Of a DNA stretch of 64,000 nucleotides, positions 16,354 through 26,155 are shown one piece after another. The stretch spans positions 620,001-684,000 of the forward strand of contig NZ_SPSB01000002.1 of the NCBI RefSeq assembly GCF_004571135.1, read 5' to 3'. The notes below the pieces were generated by a model. That model was not told where the DNA came from. It searched no databases and worked only from the letters and a program-made list of their open reading frames with translations. Origin of the DNA: Algoriphagus kandeliae. Lineage in GTDB: Bacteria; Bacteroidota; Bacteroidia; Cytophagales; Cyclobacteriaceae. The position numbers and the translations under genes are program-made. Within the stretch, counting starts at the first letter, position 1. Each line of letters starts with the position of its first letter.

Positions 16354-17628
16354 ATGAAAAAGCTACTTACTTGGTTGAATGTGGGCATCTTCGCTCTCGC
16401 AGCCGTAACAACAACTCTTGCTCAAGAAAGTGAATCTGATAAGCTTCAGTATTTCAGAGCAAATGACAAGAGAGGACTTAACGTCTTTGAAACGCCAAAG
16501 GAAACAAACAGCACATTTGAAAAAGTAAAGGTGTTCGTTGGTGGAGACTTCGCTCTTCAGTTTCAGTCTATCAACCATTCTAATTCCTTGAATAATCTGG
16601 TGGACCTTGGATCTAATGTCAACTTACCTACTGCCAACTTGAACATCAACACCCAATTGGCGGATGGTCTTCGCTTACACTTGAGAACATACCTTTCTTC
16701 CAAGCACCACAATGAGGCTTGGGTAAAAGGTGGTCACATGCAGATTGACAAATTGGACTTCATCAGTCCTGGATTCTTGGAAGGATTCATGAGCGTAGCC
16801 ACAATTACGGTAGGTTTGGATGAGTTCAACTATGGTGACGCGCACTTCCGAAGATCCGATAACGCACGCGTGATTTTCAACCCTTTCATTGGTAACTATA
16901 TCATGGATGCGTTTTCAACTGAAGCCTTTGGAGAATTGACTATCCAAAAAAACGGGTTCATTGGTGTGATCGGTCTTACTAACGGTAAATTGAATCAAAG
17001 TGTAGTCGTTAACAACAATTCTGACAATAAGGCATCATTCTACGGAAAGTTAGGTTTCGACAAGCAGTTTAATGATGATGTACGCTTCCGTTTGACAGGT
17101 TCTTGGTATATAAATAATGGTACAACGACCGGTACTTATCTCTTCGGTGGTGATCGGGCTGGTTCTCGCTACTACAAAATCATGGAAGAAGTTGGAGCAG
17201 AAAGAGTAAACGATTTCGAAGGTCGGTTCAACCCACGATTCAAACAAGTATCTGCGATTCAGTTCAACCCATTCTTGAAAGTTTCCGGATTTGAGTTCTT
17301 TGGTATCTATGAAATCGCCAATAACTCTGAAGACCAAGGAAATGGTCAATTTACCCAAGTAGCAGGGGAAGCCTTGTATCGATTCGGAGCTATGGAACAG
17401 TTCTACCTAGGTGCTCGGTACAATTCTGTAACAGGAAATGCAACAGAGGATGCTGCCGACTTGAAAATTACCCGTACTAATATCGGTGGAGGCTGGTTTA
17501 TGACCAACAATGTCCTTATCAAATTAGAATATGTGAATCAGCAGTATAAGTCTGGATTTGCAACTGATAGTAAGTACAATGGTGGTCAGTTTAAGGGTGT
17601 TAACCTTGAAGCAGCTATCAGCTTCTAA
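16354..17628 (+). CDS. Putative outer-membrane beta-barrel protein
   Basis: 424 residues with a signal peptide (cleavage about LAQ-ES). The chain alternates polar and hydrophobic residues and ends in Phe (NLEAAISF), as expected for a porin-like barrel; segments such as QLADGLRLHLRTYLSS and MTNNVLIKLEYVNQQYK look like transmembrane strands. I do not recognise a named family, and the substrate is unknown. The position between two YceI genes suggests a shared operon and possibly a link to lipid or small-molecule traffic. Confidence 0.75.
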   Translation: MKKLLTWLNVGIFALAAVTTTLAQESESDKLQYFRANDKRGLNVFETPKETNSTFEKVKVFVGGDFALQFQSINHSNSLNNLVDLGSNVNLPTANLNINTQLADGLRLHLRTYLSSKHHNEAWVKGGHMQIDKLDFISPGFLEGFMSVATITVGLDEFNYGDAHFRRSDNARVIFNPFIGNYIMDAFSTEAFGELTIQKNGFIGVIGLTNGKLNQSVVVNNNSDNKASFYGKLGFDKQFNDDVRFRLTGSWYINNGTTTGTYLFGGDRAGSRYYKIMEEVGAERVNDFEGRFNPRFKQVSAIQFNPFLKVSGFEFFGIYEIANNSEDQGNGQFTQVAGEALYRFGAMEQFYLGARYNSVTGNATEDAADLKITRTNIGGGWFMTNNVLIKLEYVNQQYKSGFATDSKYNGGQFKGVNLEAAISF

Positions 17629-17660
17629 TTGATAGAAAGTCAAAATTAGGTATATTTAAG

Positions 17661-17689
17661 GCTGGCACTGATGAAAGGTGCCAGCTTTT
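17661..17689 (+). terminator. Rho-independent terminator
   Basis: Perfect 8-bp stem GCTGGCAC (17661-17668) / GTGCCAGC (17678-17685), loop of nine, then TTTT. It lies 32 bp after the outer-membrane protein stop and 16 bp before the next start, so the second YceI gene is either read through or has its own promoter. Confidence 0.75.
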
Positions 17690-17704
17690 CAACTTGCTTT
17701 TGAT

Positions 17705-18298
17705 ATGAAAACCTTACTATATATTTTTCTCGGATTGGTAGTTTACTTGGGAAGTATGCCCAAGGAAACTATGGAAGAAAATCAGTGGAAGGTTGCGTCA
17801 GAAAGTGAAGTTGTCATAGTTGGGAAAACCAATATCAATACCTTCGAATGTCAGTCATTTAAATATTCAGGAAAAGATGTGTTGACTGAGATTCTCTTCC
17901 CAGAACAGAAATATGCGGTATGGTCCGGGGAGGTTGTGTTATCCTCTGATAGCTTTGATTGTTTCAACCGCATTATGACCAAGGATTTTCACGAGACTGT
18001 TCGAGCTGAAGAACATCCAGAAATCCGCGTTCGATTTTTAGATTTGGTCCGAAAAAATCTCGGAACTCCACAAGAAAGCTTAACTGGGAACGTGGAAATC
18101 ACCCTTGCTGGTGTTTGCCGAAGATTTCCTATTTCCTGCAAATTATTCAAAGAAGAAAACGGCAAAACGCTGCTTAAGGGATCCCAAGAGGTTACGTTTA
18201 AAGACTTTCAAATCGATCCCCCTGTTAAATTTTTGGGAGCTGTGAAGGTTCAAAATTCCATCAGTGTCAATTTCGGCCTCGTATTAGAAAAGATTTAA
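17705..18298 (+). CDS. Divergent YceI-like protein
   Basis: 197 residues from ATG 17705 (an upstream in-frame alternative start at 17678 lies in the terminator). The N-terminal hydrophobic segment LLYIFLGLVVYLGSM is probably a signal or anchor. The C-terminal half follows the YceI pattern (VTFKDFQIDPPVKFLGAVK), matching the same region of the protein encoded at 15755. The typical GTSTLHDW start is replaced by KTNINTFECQSF. Four cysteines (in FECQ, FDCF, GVCRR, ISCKL) are absent from the first YceI protein and may form disulphides. Likely a periplasmic lipid-binding paralogue. Confidence 0.75.
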   Translation: MKTLLYIFLGLVVYLGSMPKETMEENQWKVASESEVVIVGKTNINTFECQSFKYSGKDVLTEILFPEQKYAVWSGEVVLSSDSFDCFNRIMTKDFHETVRAEEHPEIRVRFLDLVRKNLGTPQESLTGNVEITLAGVCRRFPISCKLFKEENGKTLLKGSQEVTFKDFQIDPPVKFLGAVKVQNSISVNFGLVLEKI

Positions 18299-18425
18299 TT
18301 TTTTTAGAATATTCCTTTATGTGAGGAAACTTTCGAGAAAAGTCAAAAAAGGCATCAAAAATTTCAATTTTTTAGCGAGTACAATCAAAAAATTTTAATT
18401 TGATTGCTTAATAAATATTTGATGT

Positions 18426-19559
18426 ATGAAAAGAGTTTTATGGCTTTTCGTCGGAGTTTTTCTGATTTTTTCATGTGGTGAAAAATCCGAGTCACTGACA
18501 GCATTACCAGCTCCAAAAATCAAGGTTGTAAAAGTCAAAGCCCAAAATGTCCAACTTGAAAAAGACTTTGTAGCTCAGGTTTATGGGAAAGTGGATATCC
18601 CTATTAGAGCTAGGACGGAGGGTTATTTGGAGGGAGTTCATTTCCAGGAGGGAAAACTGGTTAAAAAAGGCGAATTACTATACACCGTAGATCAGGATCC
18701 TTTTAGAGAAGCTGTCAACGCGGCAACAAGTCAGTTGGCGGAGGCAAAAGTTGCGCTTACTCAAGCGGAAAATGACCTCGCTCGATATGAGCCTTTGGCA
18801 GAAATTAATGCAATTTCCCAGAAGGATCTGGATGCAGCAATTGCAAAAAAAGATGCTGCAGAGGCCGCAGTAAATGCAGCACAGGCTAGCTTGAATTTTC
18901 AGCAAATCCAATTGGGTTATACCCAAATCAAATCTCCAATAGATGGACTGATAGGAAAGACCAATGCTAAAGTGGGTGAATTTGTGGGAAGGAATCCAAA
19001 TCCGGTCATTTTGAATACTGTTTCTTTGATTGATTCAGTGAGAGTAGAATTTTTCTTATCGGAGAATGATTATCTCAGTCTTTTCAGAGAATACCAAGAA
19101 CATCCAGAGCAAGCAAAAGCTCAATTACCCTTGCAGTTGGTGTTATCCGATGGAAGTATTTTTGACCAGGTTGGCTATGTGGATTTCATCGATAGGCAGA
19201 TTGATGCATCAACGGGTACCATTTTGATTCAGGCTACTTTTCCCAATCCCGATCGCCTGATCCGACCAGGACAGTTTGCCCGAGTCAGAGCTATCATACA
19301 GGAAGTTGAAAATGGATCGATTGTGCCACAGCGAACAGTTAGTGAGTTTCAAGGGCGATTTTTTGTGTTCAAAGTAGATTCAAATAATGTGATATCCCGT
19401 GATGAGGTTGAGATTTTAGGGAAATACAAAGACTATTTTTTGATAAAATCAGGGGTTTCAGATGGAGATCGTGTAGTCTTGGAAGGTTTACAAATGGTCC
19501 GAAATGGAATGACTATAGAACCTGAGGGAGTGGAGTTCCAATCTCAATTCAACCAGTAA
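18426..19559 (+). CDS. RND efflux periplasmic adaptor (AcrA/MexA-like lipoprotein)
   Basis: 377 residues. A lipoprotein signal ends at Cys17 (LIFSCGEK). The membrane-fusion architecture follows: a biotinyl-lipoyl half (ARTEGYLEGVHFQEGKLVKKGELLY), an Ala-rich coiled-coil hairpin (about 95-165), the second lipoyl half (IKSPIDGLIGKTNAKVGEFV) and beta-barrel/membrane-proximal domains. It links the inner-membrane pump to the outer-membrane channel. It is first in the operon, 4 bp before the permease gene. No regulator gene is adjacent. Confidence 0.95.
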   Translation: MKRVLWLFVGVFLIFSCGEKSESLTALPAPKIKVVKVKAQNVQLEKDFVAQVYGKVDIPIRARTEGYLEGVHFQEGKLVKKGELLYTVDQDPFREAVNAATSQLAEAKVALTQAENDLARYEPLAEINAISQKDLDAAIAKKDAAEAAVNAAQASLNFQQIQLGYTQIKSPIDGLIGKTNAKVGEFVGRNPNPVILNTVSLIDSVRVEFFLSENDYLSLFREYQEHPEQAKAQLPLQLVLSDGSIFDQVGYVDFIDRQIDASTGTILIQATFPNPDRLIRPGQFARVRAIIQEVENGSIVPQRTVSEFQGRFFVFKVDSNNVISRDEVEILGKYKDYFLIKSGVSDGDRVVLEGLQMVRNGMTIEPEGVEFQSQFNQ

Positions 19560-19563
19560 TTCC

Positions 19564-22500
19564 ATGAGTCAGATCGAAGACCAAAAGCATATCTTTTTCG
19601 TCAGAAGACCCATAGTGGCAATAGTGATTGCTCTATTCATGGTCATTATTGGTGGGGTTTCCATTCTTGGATTGGCTATTGAGCAATATCCGGCGATTAC
19701 TCCGCCGGTGGTTCGTGTAAGTACCGCATTTACTGGAGCCAATGCAATCAGTGTAGAGCAATCAGTAGCTTCTCCGCTCGAGCAGGAGATCAATGGAGTA
19801 GAAAACATGCTTTACATGAAATCCACCAATGCCAATGATGGAACCTTGGCACTGGATATAACTTTTGATTTGGGGACGGATCCGGATATGAATACGGTAT
19901 TTACCCAAACTAGGGCTGCTGCCGCCACTCCTAAACTGCCTGAAGAAGTAAAAAGGCTTGGTGTGAAGACACAAAAATCCATGCCGAATATTTTGATGCT
20001 TATTGCATTGACTTCTCCGGATGGTACTTATGATCAGTCATTTTTGGGAAATTATGGATTAATTAATGTACAGGACAAATTGGCTCGAATTCGTGGAGTG
20101 GGTCGTGTGCAGGTAATGGGCTCCAGTGATTATTCCATGCGGATTTGGGTGAAACCTGACCGCTTGGCTAGATTGGGAATTACTGTGCCGGAGATTATGA
20201 ATGCCATTAGGCAGCAAAGCGTCGTCGCTCCAGGTGGAAAATTTGGAGCCGAGCCAGCTCCTCCAGGAACAGAATTTACCTACACTGTAAGGCTCCCCGA
20301 TCGTCTTGTTACTGAAGAGCAGTTTGGTAACGTGGTCATCCGATCAGAGGCTGATGGCAGCCAAGTAAAAATCAAAGATATCGCCCGGGTGGAATTGGGC
20401 GTTGAATCCTATAATTCCTTTTCCAGACTAAATGGAAGTGAGAGTGCCATCATTGCTATCTATCAATCTCCCGGATCTAATGCCGTAGAGCTTTCCCAAC
20501 AAATTATCTCAACGATGGATGAGTTGAAGCAAAACTTTCCAGATGGGATAGATTATGAAGTTTCTCTAGATTCTACCAAACCAATCACTGCTGGTATAGC
20601 TGAAATTATCGAAACACTAGTCATTGCGCTTGTCTTGGTTATTTTGGTGGTTTTTCTCTTTATCCAAGACTGGCGAGCGACCCTAATCCCTACGCTTGCC
20701 ATCCCAGTCTCTTTGGTTGCTGCCTTTATGGTTTTCCCGCTCTTGGGTTTTTCAATTAACACACTTTCTCTTTTGGGCCTTGTTTTGGCAATTGGTATTG
20801 TGGTGGATGATGCTATTGTAGTGGTGGAGGCAGTTCAGGTGAATATGCAGAAGGGGATGAGTCCCAAGGATGCTACTACAGCAGCAATGAAGGAAGTTAG
20901 TGCACCAGTAATTGCGACTACATTGGTAATGGTTGCAGTTTTTGTTCCGGTTGCTGCGATGGCAGGGATTACGGGCAAGCTCTATCAGCAATTTGCGATT
21001 ACTATTGCGATTTCTGTGATTTTTTCATCCATCAACGCCTTGAGTCTCAGCCCGGCACTTTGTTCTCTATTGCTCAAAGATTCCACCGGTCCGCAAAAAG
21101 GTCCTTTGGGGAAGTTTTTTGGAGGCTTCAATCGTTGGTTTGATACCAATACAGATCGATATACAGGAGTAGCAAAGCTCTTTGCAGGAAAATTAAAGCG
21201 TGGAGCCGTGTATGTTATCATTACCTTGGTAGCAGCAGGTATTTTTGGCAGGATGGTTCCAGGCGGATTCCTTCCAGAAGAAGATCAGGGATACTTATAT
21301 GTCAATATTCAACTCCCAAATGCCGCCTCCATGCAGCGTACAGATGAGGTCATGCGCCAGGTAGAGGAGATCGTGATGGCTCAGGAAGAAACCGAATTTG
21401 CAACTGCTATCTCTGGATTCAGTTTGCTGGCAGGGTCTTTTATTCCCAATACAGGATTTATGTTTGTCACCTTGAAAGACTGGGATGACCGGGAAGCTAC
21501 CGCAGCTGAAATGATGAGTCGTCTGAACAGGATTTTTGCTACTCAAATAAAGGGAGGTCAAGTCGTGTCCTTTGGTCCACCGGCAATTCCGGGACTTGGA
21601 AATGGGTCAGGATTCAGCATCATGATTCAGGATAAGGAAGGCAAGGATCCAGCTTATTTAGCTCAACACACATACGCGTTTATTGAAGCAGCAAAAAGCC
21701 GTCCCGAAATTGCTTCAGCTTTTACGACATATCAGGCGACTGTACCCCAGCGTTTTATCGAAATTGATGAGGAAAAAGTGCTGAAAGCAGGACTGCAACT
21801 CTCGGATGTGTATAACACCTTTGCCGCTTATTTAGGAGGTGCTTATGTCAATGATTTCAATCGTTTTGGCAGGCTGTACAAAGCCTATATTCAAGCTGAA
21901 CCTGAATATCGGCAAGGTGAAGAAGGATTGGAGCTTTTTTACATTAAAAACAGAGAAGGGAAATCTGTTCCTATTTCGAGTTTTGTAACGGTTAGACCCA
22001 TTGTCGGACCTGATTACACCAATAGATTTAACCTGTTCCGTTCCGCTGAAGTTACAGGGGCTCCAGCTCCGGGCTATTCTTCCACACAAGCTTTGGATGC
22101 TTTGGAAGAGGTAGCTTCTGAAGTCTTACCGGATGATATGACTTTTAGCTGGAATGCAATGAGCTATCAAGAGCGGGCTGCCTCCGGACAGGCCGGGATT
22201 GTTTTTGCTTTCTCTCTATTCTTTGTGTTTTTGATTTTGGCAGCTCAGTATGAGTCTTGGTCAATGCCATTTGCAATTTTGCTAGGAACGCCTTTCGCCC
22301 TCTTTGGAGCCTTCTTGTTCTTGTATGTAGCTAGGCTCTTCGATGAATTGTATTTGAATAATATTTTCGCGCAGATTTCTCTGGTGATGCTCATTGCGAT
22401 GGCAGCTAAAAATGCCATTTTGATAGTAGAATTTGCCAAAATCAAATTTGATGAAGGTATGAGCTTGTTTGATGCGGCAGTAGAATCAGCCAAACTTCGA

Positions 22501-22734
22501 TTCAGACCTATATTGATGACAGTCTTTTCATTCATTCTGGGTGTATTGCCTTTGATTTTGGCAAGTGGTTCGGGAGCAATTGCCCGGAAGGTCATGGGAA
22601 TGGCTCTGTTGGGAGGTATTGGAGTGGCTACCCTACTGGGCTTGTTTTTATATCCCATGCTTTTTGTGCTGGTAGGAAAGCTGGCGCGCTACGAGCAAAA
22701 ACGTGATTTGGCCCTAAAATCAGATACAAAATGA
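19564..22734 (+). CDS. RND multidrug efflux permease, HAE1 family (AcrB-like)
   Basis: 1056 residues, typical for HAE1 pumps. Features include FVRRPIVAIVIALFM at the first membrane helix, the large periplasmic loops, the helix 4 motif GLVLAIGIVVDDAIVVVEAV with the proton-relay Asp pair, PVSLVAAFMVFPLLGFSIN, and the second half with GTPFALFGAFLFLY and MAAKNAILIVEFAK. It should export hydrophobic or amphiphilic compounds by proton antiport. Its stop codon overlaps the next start (ATGA). Confidence 0.97.
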   Translation: MSQIEDQKHIFFVRRPIVAIVIALFMVIIGGVSILGLAIEQYPAITPPVVRVSTAFTGANAISVEQSVASPLEQEINGVENMLYMKSTNANDGTLALDITFDLGTDPDMNTVFTQTRAAAATPKLPEEVKRLGVKTQKSMPNILMLIALTSPDGTYDQSFLGNYGLINVQDKLARIRGVGRVQVMGSSDYSMRIWVKPDRLARLGITVPEIMNAIRQQSVVAPGGKFGAEPAPPGTEFTYTVRLPDRLVTEEQFGNVVIRSEADGSQVKIKDIARVELGVESYNSFSRLNGSESAIIAIYQSPGSNAVELSQQIISTMDELKQNFPDGIDYEVSLDSTKPITAGIAEIIETLVIALVLVILVVFLFIQDWRATLIPTLAIPVSLVAAFMVFPLLGFSINTLSLLGLVLAIGIVVDDAIVVVEAVQVNMQKGMSPKDATTAAMKEVSAPVIATTLVMVAVFVPVAAMAGITGKLYQQFAITIAISVIFSSINALSLSPALCSLLLKDSTGPQKGPLGKFFGGFNRWFDTNTDRYTGVAKLFAGKLKRGAVYVIITLVAAGIFGRMVPGGFLPEEDQGYLYVNIQLPNAASMQRTDEVMRQVEEIVMAQEETEFATAISGFSLLAGSFIPNTGFMFVTLKDWDDREATAAEMMSRLNRIFATQIKGGQVVSFGPPAIPGLGNGSGFSIMIQDKEGKDPAYLAQHTYAFIEAAKSRPEIASAFTTYQATVPQRFIEIDEEKVLKAGLQLSDVYNTFAAYLGGAYVNDFNRFGRLYKAYIQAEPEYRQGEEGLELFYIKNREGKSVPISSFVTVRPIVGPDYTNRFNLFRSAEVTGAPAPGYSSTQALDALEEVASEVLPDDMTFSWNAMSYQERAASGQAGIVFAFSLFFVFLILAAQYESWSMPFAILLGTPFALFGAFLFLYVARLFDELYLNNIFAQISLVMLIAMAAKNAILIVEFAKIKFDEGMSLFDAAVESAKLRFRPILMTVFSFILGVLPLILASGSGAIARKVMGMALLGGIGVATLLGLFLYPMLFVLVGKLARYEQKRDLALKSDTK

Positions 22735-24134
22735 GAAGATTACTGGGAATAGCTATCGTAATTTTGGGGCTTTGGTCCTGCAAATCGGGTCAAAATTACC
22801 AAGGGGTAGAGGTGTTGGCCTATGACACTTATCGAACGGATGATTTGAGCAGAAGACTGGATTCATTTCCGGTCAATGTGGATACCCTCTTTATTGATTC
22901 AGCAGTTAATATCAACTGGTATTCGCTTTTTCCGGATGAGGTGTTGCAGGATTTGATTCAGCAGGCCCTTGAAAATAATCAAGACCTTCAAATTGCTGCA
23001 GAATCGATTCAACAGGCACAAGCTGCTTTGGTTGTCCAAAGATCACAGATGCTGCCTAGTATCGGATATTCAGCCGGAGCACAGCGAGGAAATTTTGCGG
23101 GATTTAATCTTGGTTCAACTCAAAATGTGTTTACCGGTTTTGGATCGGTCAATTGGGAGATTGATTTCTGGGGAAAATACCGTCGGTTGAATGAAGCAGC
23201 TCAAGCGGCAATTCTGGCTTCCGAAGAAGGCCATCGGGCAGTGAAATTAAGCCTTGTTAATACAGTAGCTACTACTTATTTCCGACTCTTGGAATATAAA
23301 ATGCGGCTCGAAATATCCGAACAAACACTGTCGCTACGGGACAGTATGCTTTCCATCATCGAGCAGCGATTTGATAAAGGAATTATTGCCGAAATTGACC
23401 TGAACCAGGCTCAGATTCAAAAGGCTATAGCTGCAGGAAGTATTCCTATTTGGGAAAGATTGATTGTATCATCTGAAAATCTCCTTAGTCGATTAATAGG
23501 TCAATTGCCAGATCAAAAAGAGACTGGAATTTCACTTCTTGAGCAGCCTGAAGAAATTGATTTTCCGGAAATCTTACCAGGGGAATTATTGGTTCGCCGT
23601 CCGGACATCTTAATTGCAGAACAAGATGTGGTTGAAGCTAATGCCTTTCTTGGCTCAGCCAAGGCGAGTCGGCTGCCTAATATTTCTCTGTCAGGCCTAC
23701 TTGGAGTAACAGGAAGCCAATTTTCCTCTCTTGGGAGTGATGGGGCTTCTTGGAATATTGGAGCAAGCATTTTAGGTCCATTATTCAATTGGGGCGCGCT
23801 TCAGCGGCAGGTGGACATAGAAGAAAGCAGAACCAGACAGGCAATTATAAATTACGAGCGGACAGTCTTGAGTGCCTATGAGGAAGTGGAAAACTTGTTG
23901 TATTCCATCGAATCGCTAAAAAAAGAACTGATTGCCAGACGAGAACATGTAGAAGCTGCTGTCAAGGCGCAGTTCCTTTCACAGGAGCGATATAATCAGG
24001 GGGTAACTTCCTATTTGGAATACTTGGAATCCCAGCGTCAGGCTTTTGATGCACAATTGAATTTGGCCGGAACCAAGCAAGAATTGCTTAGCTCCTATTC
24101 CAGCCTTTATGTTGCCCTAGGAGGAGGATGGTAA
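22731..24134 (+). CDS. RND outer-membrane channel lipoprotein (OprM/NodT-like)
   Basis: 467 residues. The lipoprotein signal ends at Cys17 (LGLWSCKSG). Two TolC-type repeats follow, with family signatures INWYSLFPDEVLQDLIQQAL, SVNWEIDFWGKYRR and RRPDILIAEQDVVEANA. It completes the tripartite pump with the two genes before it and overlaps the permease stop by 4 bp. The following intergenic inverted repeat (24194-24232) may serve as terminator. Confidence 0.95.
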   Translation: MRRLLGIAIVILGLWSCKSGQNYQGVEVLAYDTYRTDDLSRRLDSFPVNVDTLFIDSAVNINWYSLFPDEVLQDLIQQALENNQDLQIAAESIQQAQAALVVQRSQMLPSIGYSAGAQRGNFAGFNLGSTQNVFTGFGSVNWEIDFWGKYRRLNEAAQAAILASEEGHRAVKLSLVNTVATTYFRLLEYKMRLEISEQTLSLRDSMLSIIEQRFDKGIIAEIDLNQAQIQKAIAAGSIPIWERLIVSSENLLSRLIGQLPDQKETGISLLEQPEEIDFPEILPGELLVRRPDILIAEQDVVEANAFLGSAKASRLPNISLSGLLGVTGSQFSSLGSDGASWNIGASILGPLFNWGALQRQVDIEESRTRQAIINYERTVLSAYEEVENLLYSIESLKKELIARREHVEAAVKAQFLSQERYNQGVTSYLEYLESQRQAFDAQLNLAGTKQELLSSYSSLYVALGGGW

Positions 24135-24193
24135 GCCCAAAAATCTAAATAGGAATTTTATTTATAGGAGACTGTCTCCCATAATTTGGTTGT

Positions 24194-24232
24194 CACATTG
24201 AGCCCCTGCCGGCAAGGCAAGCGCTCAATGTG
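24194..24232. repeat. Intergenic inverted repeat, possibly also a terminator
   Basis: Perfect 10-bp arms CACATTGAGC (24194-24203) and GCTCAATGTG (24223-24232) around a GC-rich centre containing CTGCCGGCAAGGCAAGC. It sits between convergent genes. Parts of it (AGCCCCTG, AGGCAAG, GCGCTCAA) recur in the same order at 36602-36660, which points to a dispersed intergenic repeat family. Confidence 0.55.
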
Positions 24233-24280
24233 AAAGAAATATGCTTTTTAGAAAGCGTTTTTGGAAATCATATTTTTCCT

Positions 24281-26068
24281 TCACCGCGACTTACCAATTG
24301 GAATAACTTTCCAGTTTTGGTCGAAGTATGGGGTCTTTTCATAAAACCAGCGATAGATCTGCCTTGGGTTGGATGCAAATTCTGAATCATCAGCCTTTTT
24401 AGCTTCAAACTCCTGCTTGAGTTCAGGATCTTTTCCCAGCATTTGTACAATCATCGGTTCCAAAATGTAAGCTTCGATGTATTCTGTTTGGGATAAAATT
24501 GGCATGAAATAACCCCACTGGAAAAAGCTATCTACCGATTGGGGTTCGAGAAGAAGCGCGGCTAAAATACCCTTTTCCTGATCAGTATTCACTCTGACCG
24601 AGCCAGGATTTAAAGTGACTTTTCGTTGGATGGGAGTGGTCTCAAAAGACCGAAATCGAACTTTGCCCTCCAATTGCTGATTGGCAAGTTGATAGTCAGT
24701 CAGGAAATCAAACTCCAATTCGATTTCCAATGGTCCAGTTAAGGTTTCCATCTCAATTCCATGAATCTTCAGTTTTTCAATGACCTCAGTCCATTCCACT
24801 GGTATATAATAGGCCTTTGGAAGATTGACTGATGCAGCAGGGACATCCATCAAGAGACTAGGGACTTGTTGGGTGATGGGTTTGCCTAGCCATTGGACAT
24901 ATTCAGCTCCTGTATTGGGAGACTTGAGTTTTTGAGAAGCAATCCCGAGAAAATCCATCGTATCGGCAGGATTGTCCCGGAATTTGAAACGGACAATCAG
25001 CTCCTTCTTAGCTTGGGCTTGGTCATTTGCAATAGCTTTTTCTATGGCATCATGATGAGAGGAAATGGTAGAAATGGCTTGTTCTAAAAACACATAAGTG
25101 CCCAAAACCCGTTGCCGAAAAGGCTTTAGGGAGTGATTTTCAATCAATATGGATGGGATATGCCTGGCATCTCCATAGGTATGTGAAAATCTTGGGCTGA
25201 AAGAAAAAGCGATATTCCCTTCAGAAAAATCGTCCCCATTTGCCGCAAATAGCAATGGCCCCGGAATATGCCCCCAATCTTTCAGAGCCTGATCAACTTC
25301 AGTTTGGAAAGTTTCCGAAAGAAATTGGCTGATGGCAGGAGAGTAGCCACCTGTCTTTACATAGCCATAGGTGACATCATATTGATAATCGGCTCCATCT
25401 GTCACGTGTACATCGACATAGAGGTCAGGCTGATACGAATTCAACACACTGATGACAGCCTTCACTCCAGAAGTTTCGACTTTGGTGTAATCACGGTTTA
25501 GGTTAAGATTTCTAGCATTGGTTCGCCAGCCCATTTCTTTTGGTCCTCGTTGATTCACCCGACCAAATTCACTCCTTCTTTCGTGCCCATCCACATTAAG
25601 AATGGGGATAAATAGAATATTAGCCTTATCCAAAAGCTGCATTTTATCTCCATGAACAATATCTCTCAAAAGCATCATGCCTGCATCTTTCCCATCGATT
25701 TCCCCTGCATGAATTCCTCCGTGGAAAAAGAGAGTTGCCTTGTTTTCCTGCGCCAGTTCTTCGGGCGAAAATTTTTGGCTTTTTGAAGCAATCAAGAGAA
25801 AAATATCGCGACCCTGTTCACTTTTTCCCAAGGATTTCATTTCTAAATAAGGGGATGAGTTGGCAAGTTTTTGTAGCCAATCCATGGTTTCCTTATAAGT
25901 AGGAGATTCGGTTAAATCTGTTAATTCCCCCGGAGTGACCCATGGATTAGAATCTTCCACAATCAAGGATTCAGACTGTCCAGACCAAGGCAATAAGGGA
26001 GGCATAAGGTCTTGAGCCAAAAGAGGAAAAGAAGTAAAAAGGAGTATTAAGCTTAGGAGTCGTTTCAT
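24281..26068 (-). CDS. M14 family zinc carboxypeptidase, secreted
   Basis: 595 residues from ATG 26068, which begins the signal peptide MKRLLSLILLFTSFPLLAQ; the longer frame to 26140 is rejected. Catalytic M14 features are HGGIHAGEIDGKDAG (zinc His and Glu), the NLNRDY segment with substrate-binding Arg/Asn, and DVHVTDG (third zinc His). About 200 residues of C-terminal beta-rich sequence follow. It should cleave C-terminal residues from peptides in the periplasm or outside. A second, larger M14 enzyme is encoded 6 kb away, with no close similarity beyond the family motifs. Confidence 0.9.
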   Translation of the reverse strand: MKRLLSLILLFTSFPLLAQDLMPPLLPWSGQSESLIVEDSNPWVTPGELTDLTESPTYKETMDWLQKLANSSPYLEMKSLGKSEQGRDIFLLIASKSQKFSPEELAQENKATLFFHGGIHAGEIDGKDAGMMLLRDIVHGDKMQLLDKANILFIPILNVDGHERRSEFGRVNQRGPKEMGWRTNARNLNLNRDYTKVETSGVKAVISVLNSYQPDLYVDVHVTDGADYQYDVTYGYVKTGGYSPAISQFLSETFQTEVDQALKDWGHIPGPLLFAANGDDFSEGNIAFSFSPRFSHTYGDARHIPSILIENHSLKPFRQRVLGTYVFLEQAISTISSHHDAIEKAIANDQAQAKKELIVRFKFRDNPADTMDFLGIASQKLKSPNTGAEYVQWLGKPITQQVPSLLMDVPAASVNLPKAYYIPVEWTEVIEKLKIHGIEMETLTGPLEIELEFDFLTDYQLANQQLEGKVRFRSFETTPIQRKVTLNPGSVRVNTDQEKGILAALLLEPQSVDSFFQWGYFMPILSQTEYIEAYILEPMIVQMLGKDPELKQEFEAKKADDSEFASNPRQIYRWFYEKTPYFDQNWKVIPIGKSR

Positions 26069-26155
26069 TTTGATTGGGATTAGATCAGAAAAATAAAAGC
26101 TCAGCTTGGAAAAACCTCGCTGAGCTTTGTGTAAGGTCAAATTTAAGTTTAGGAA

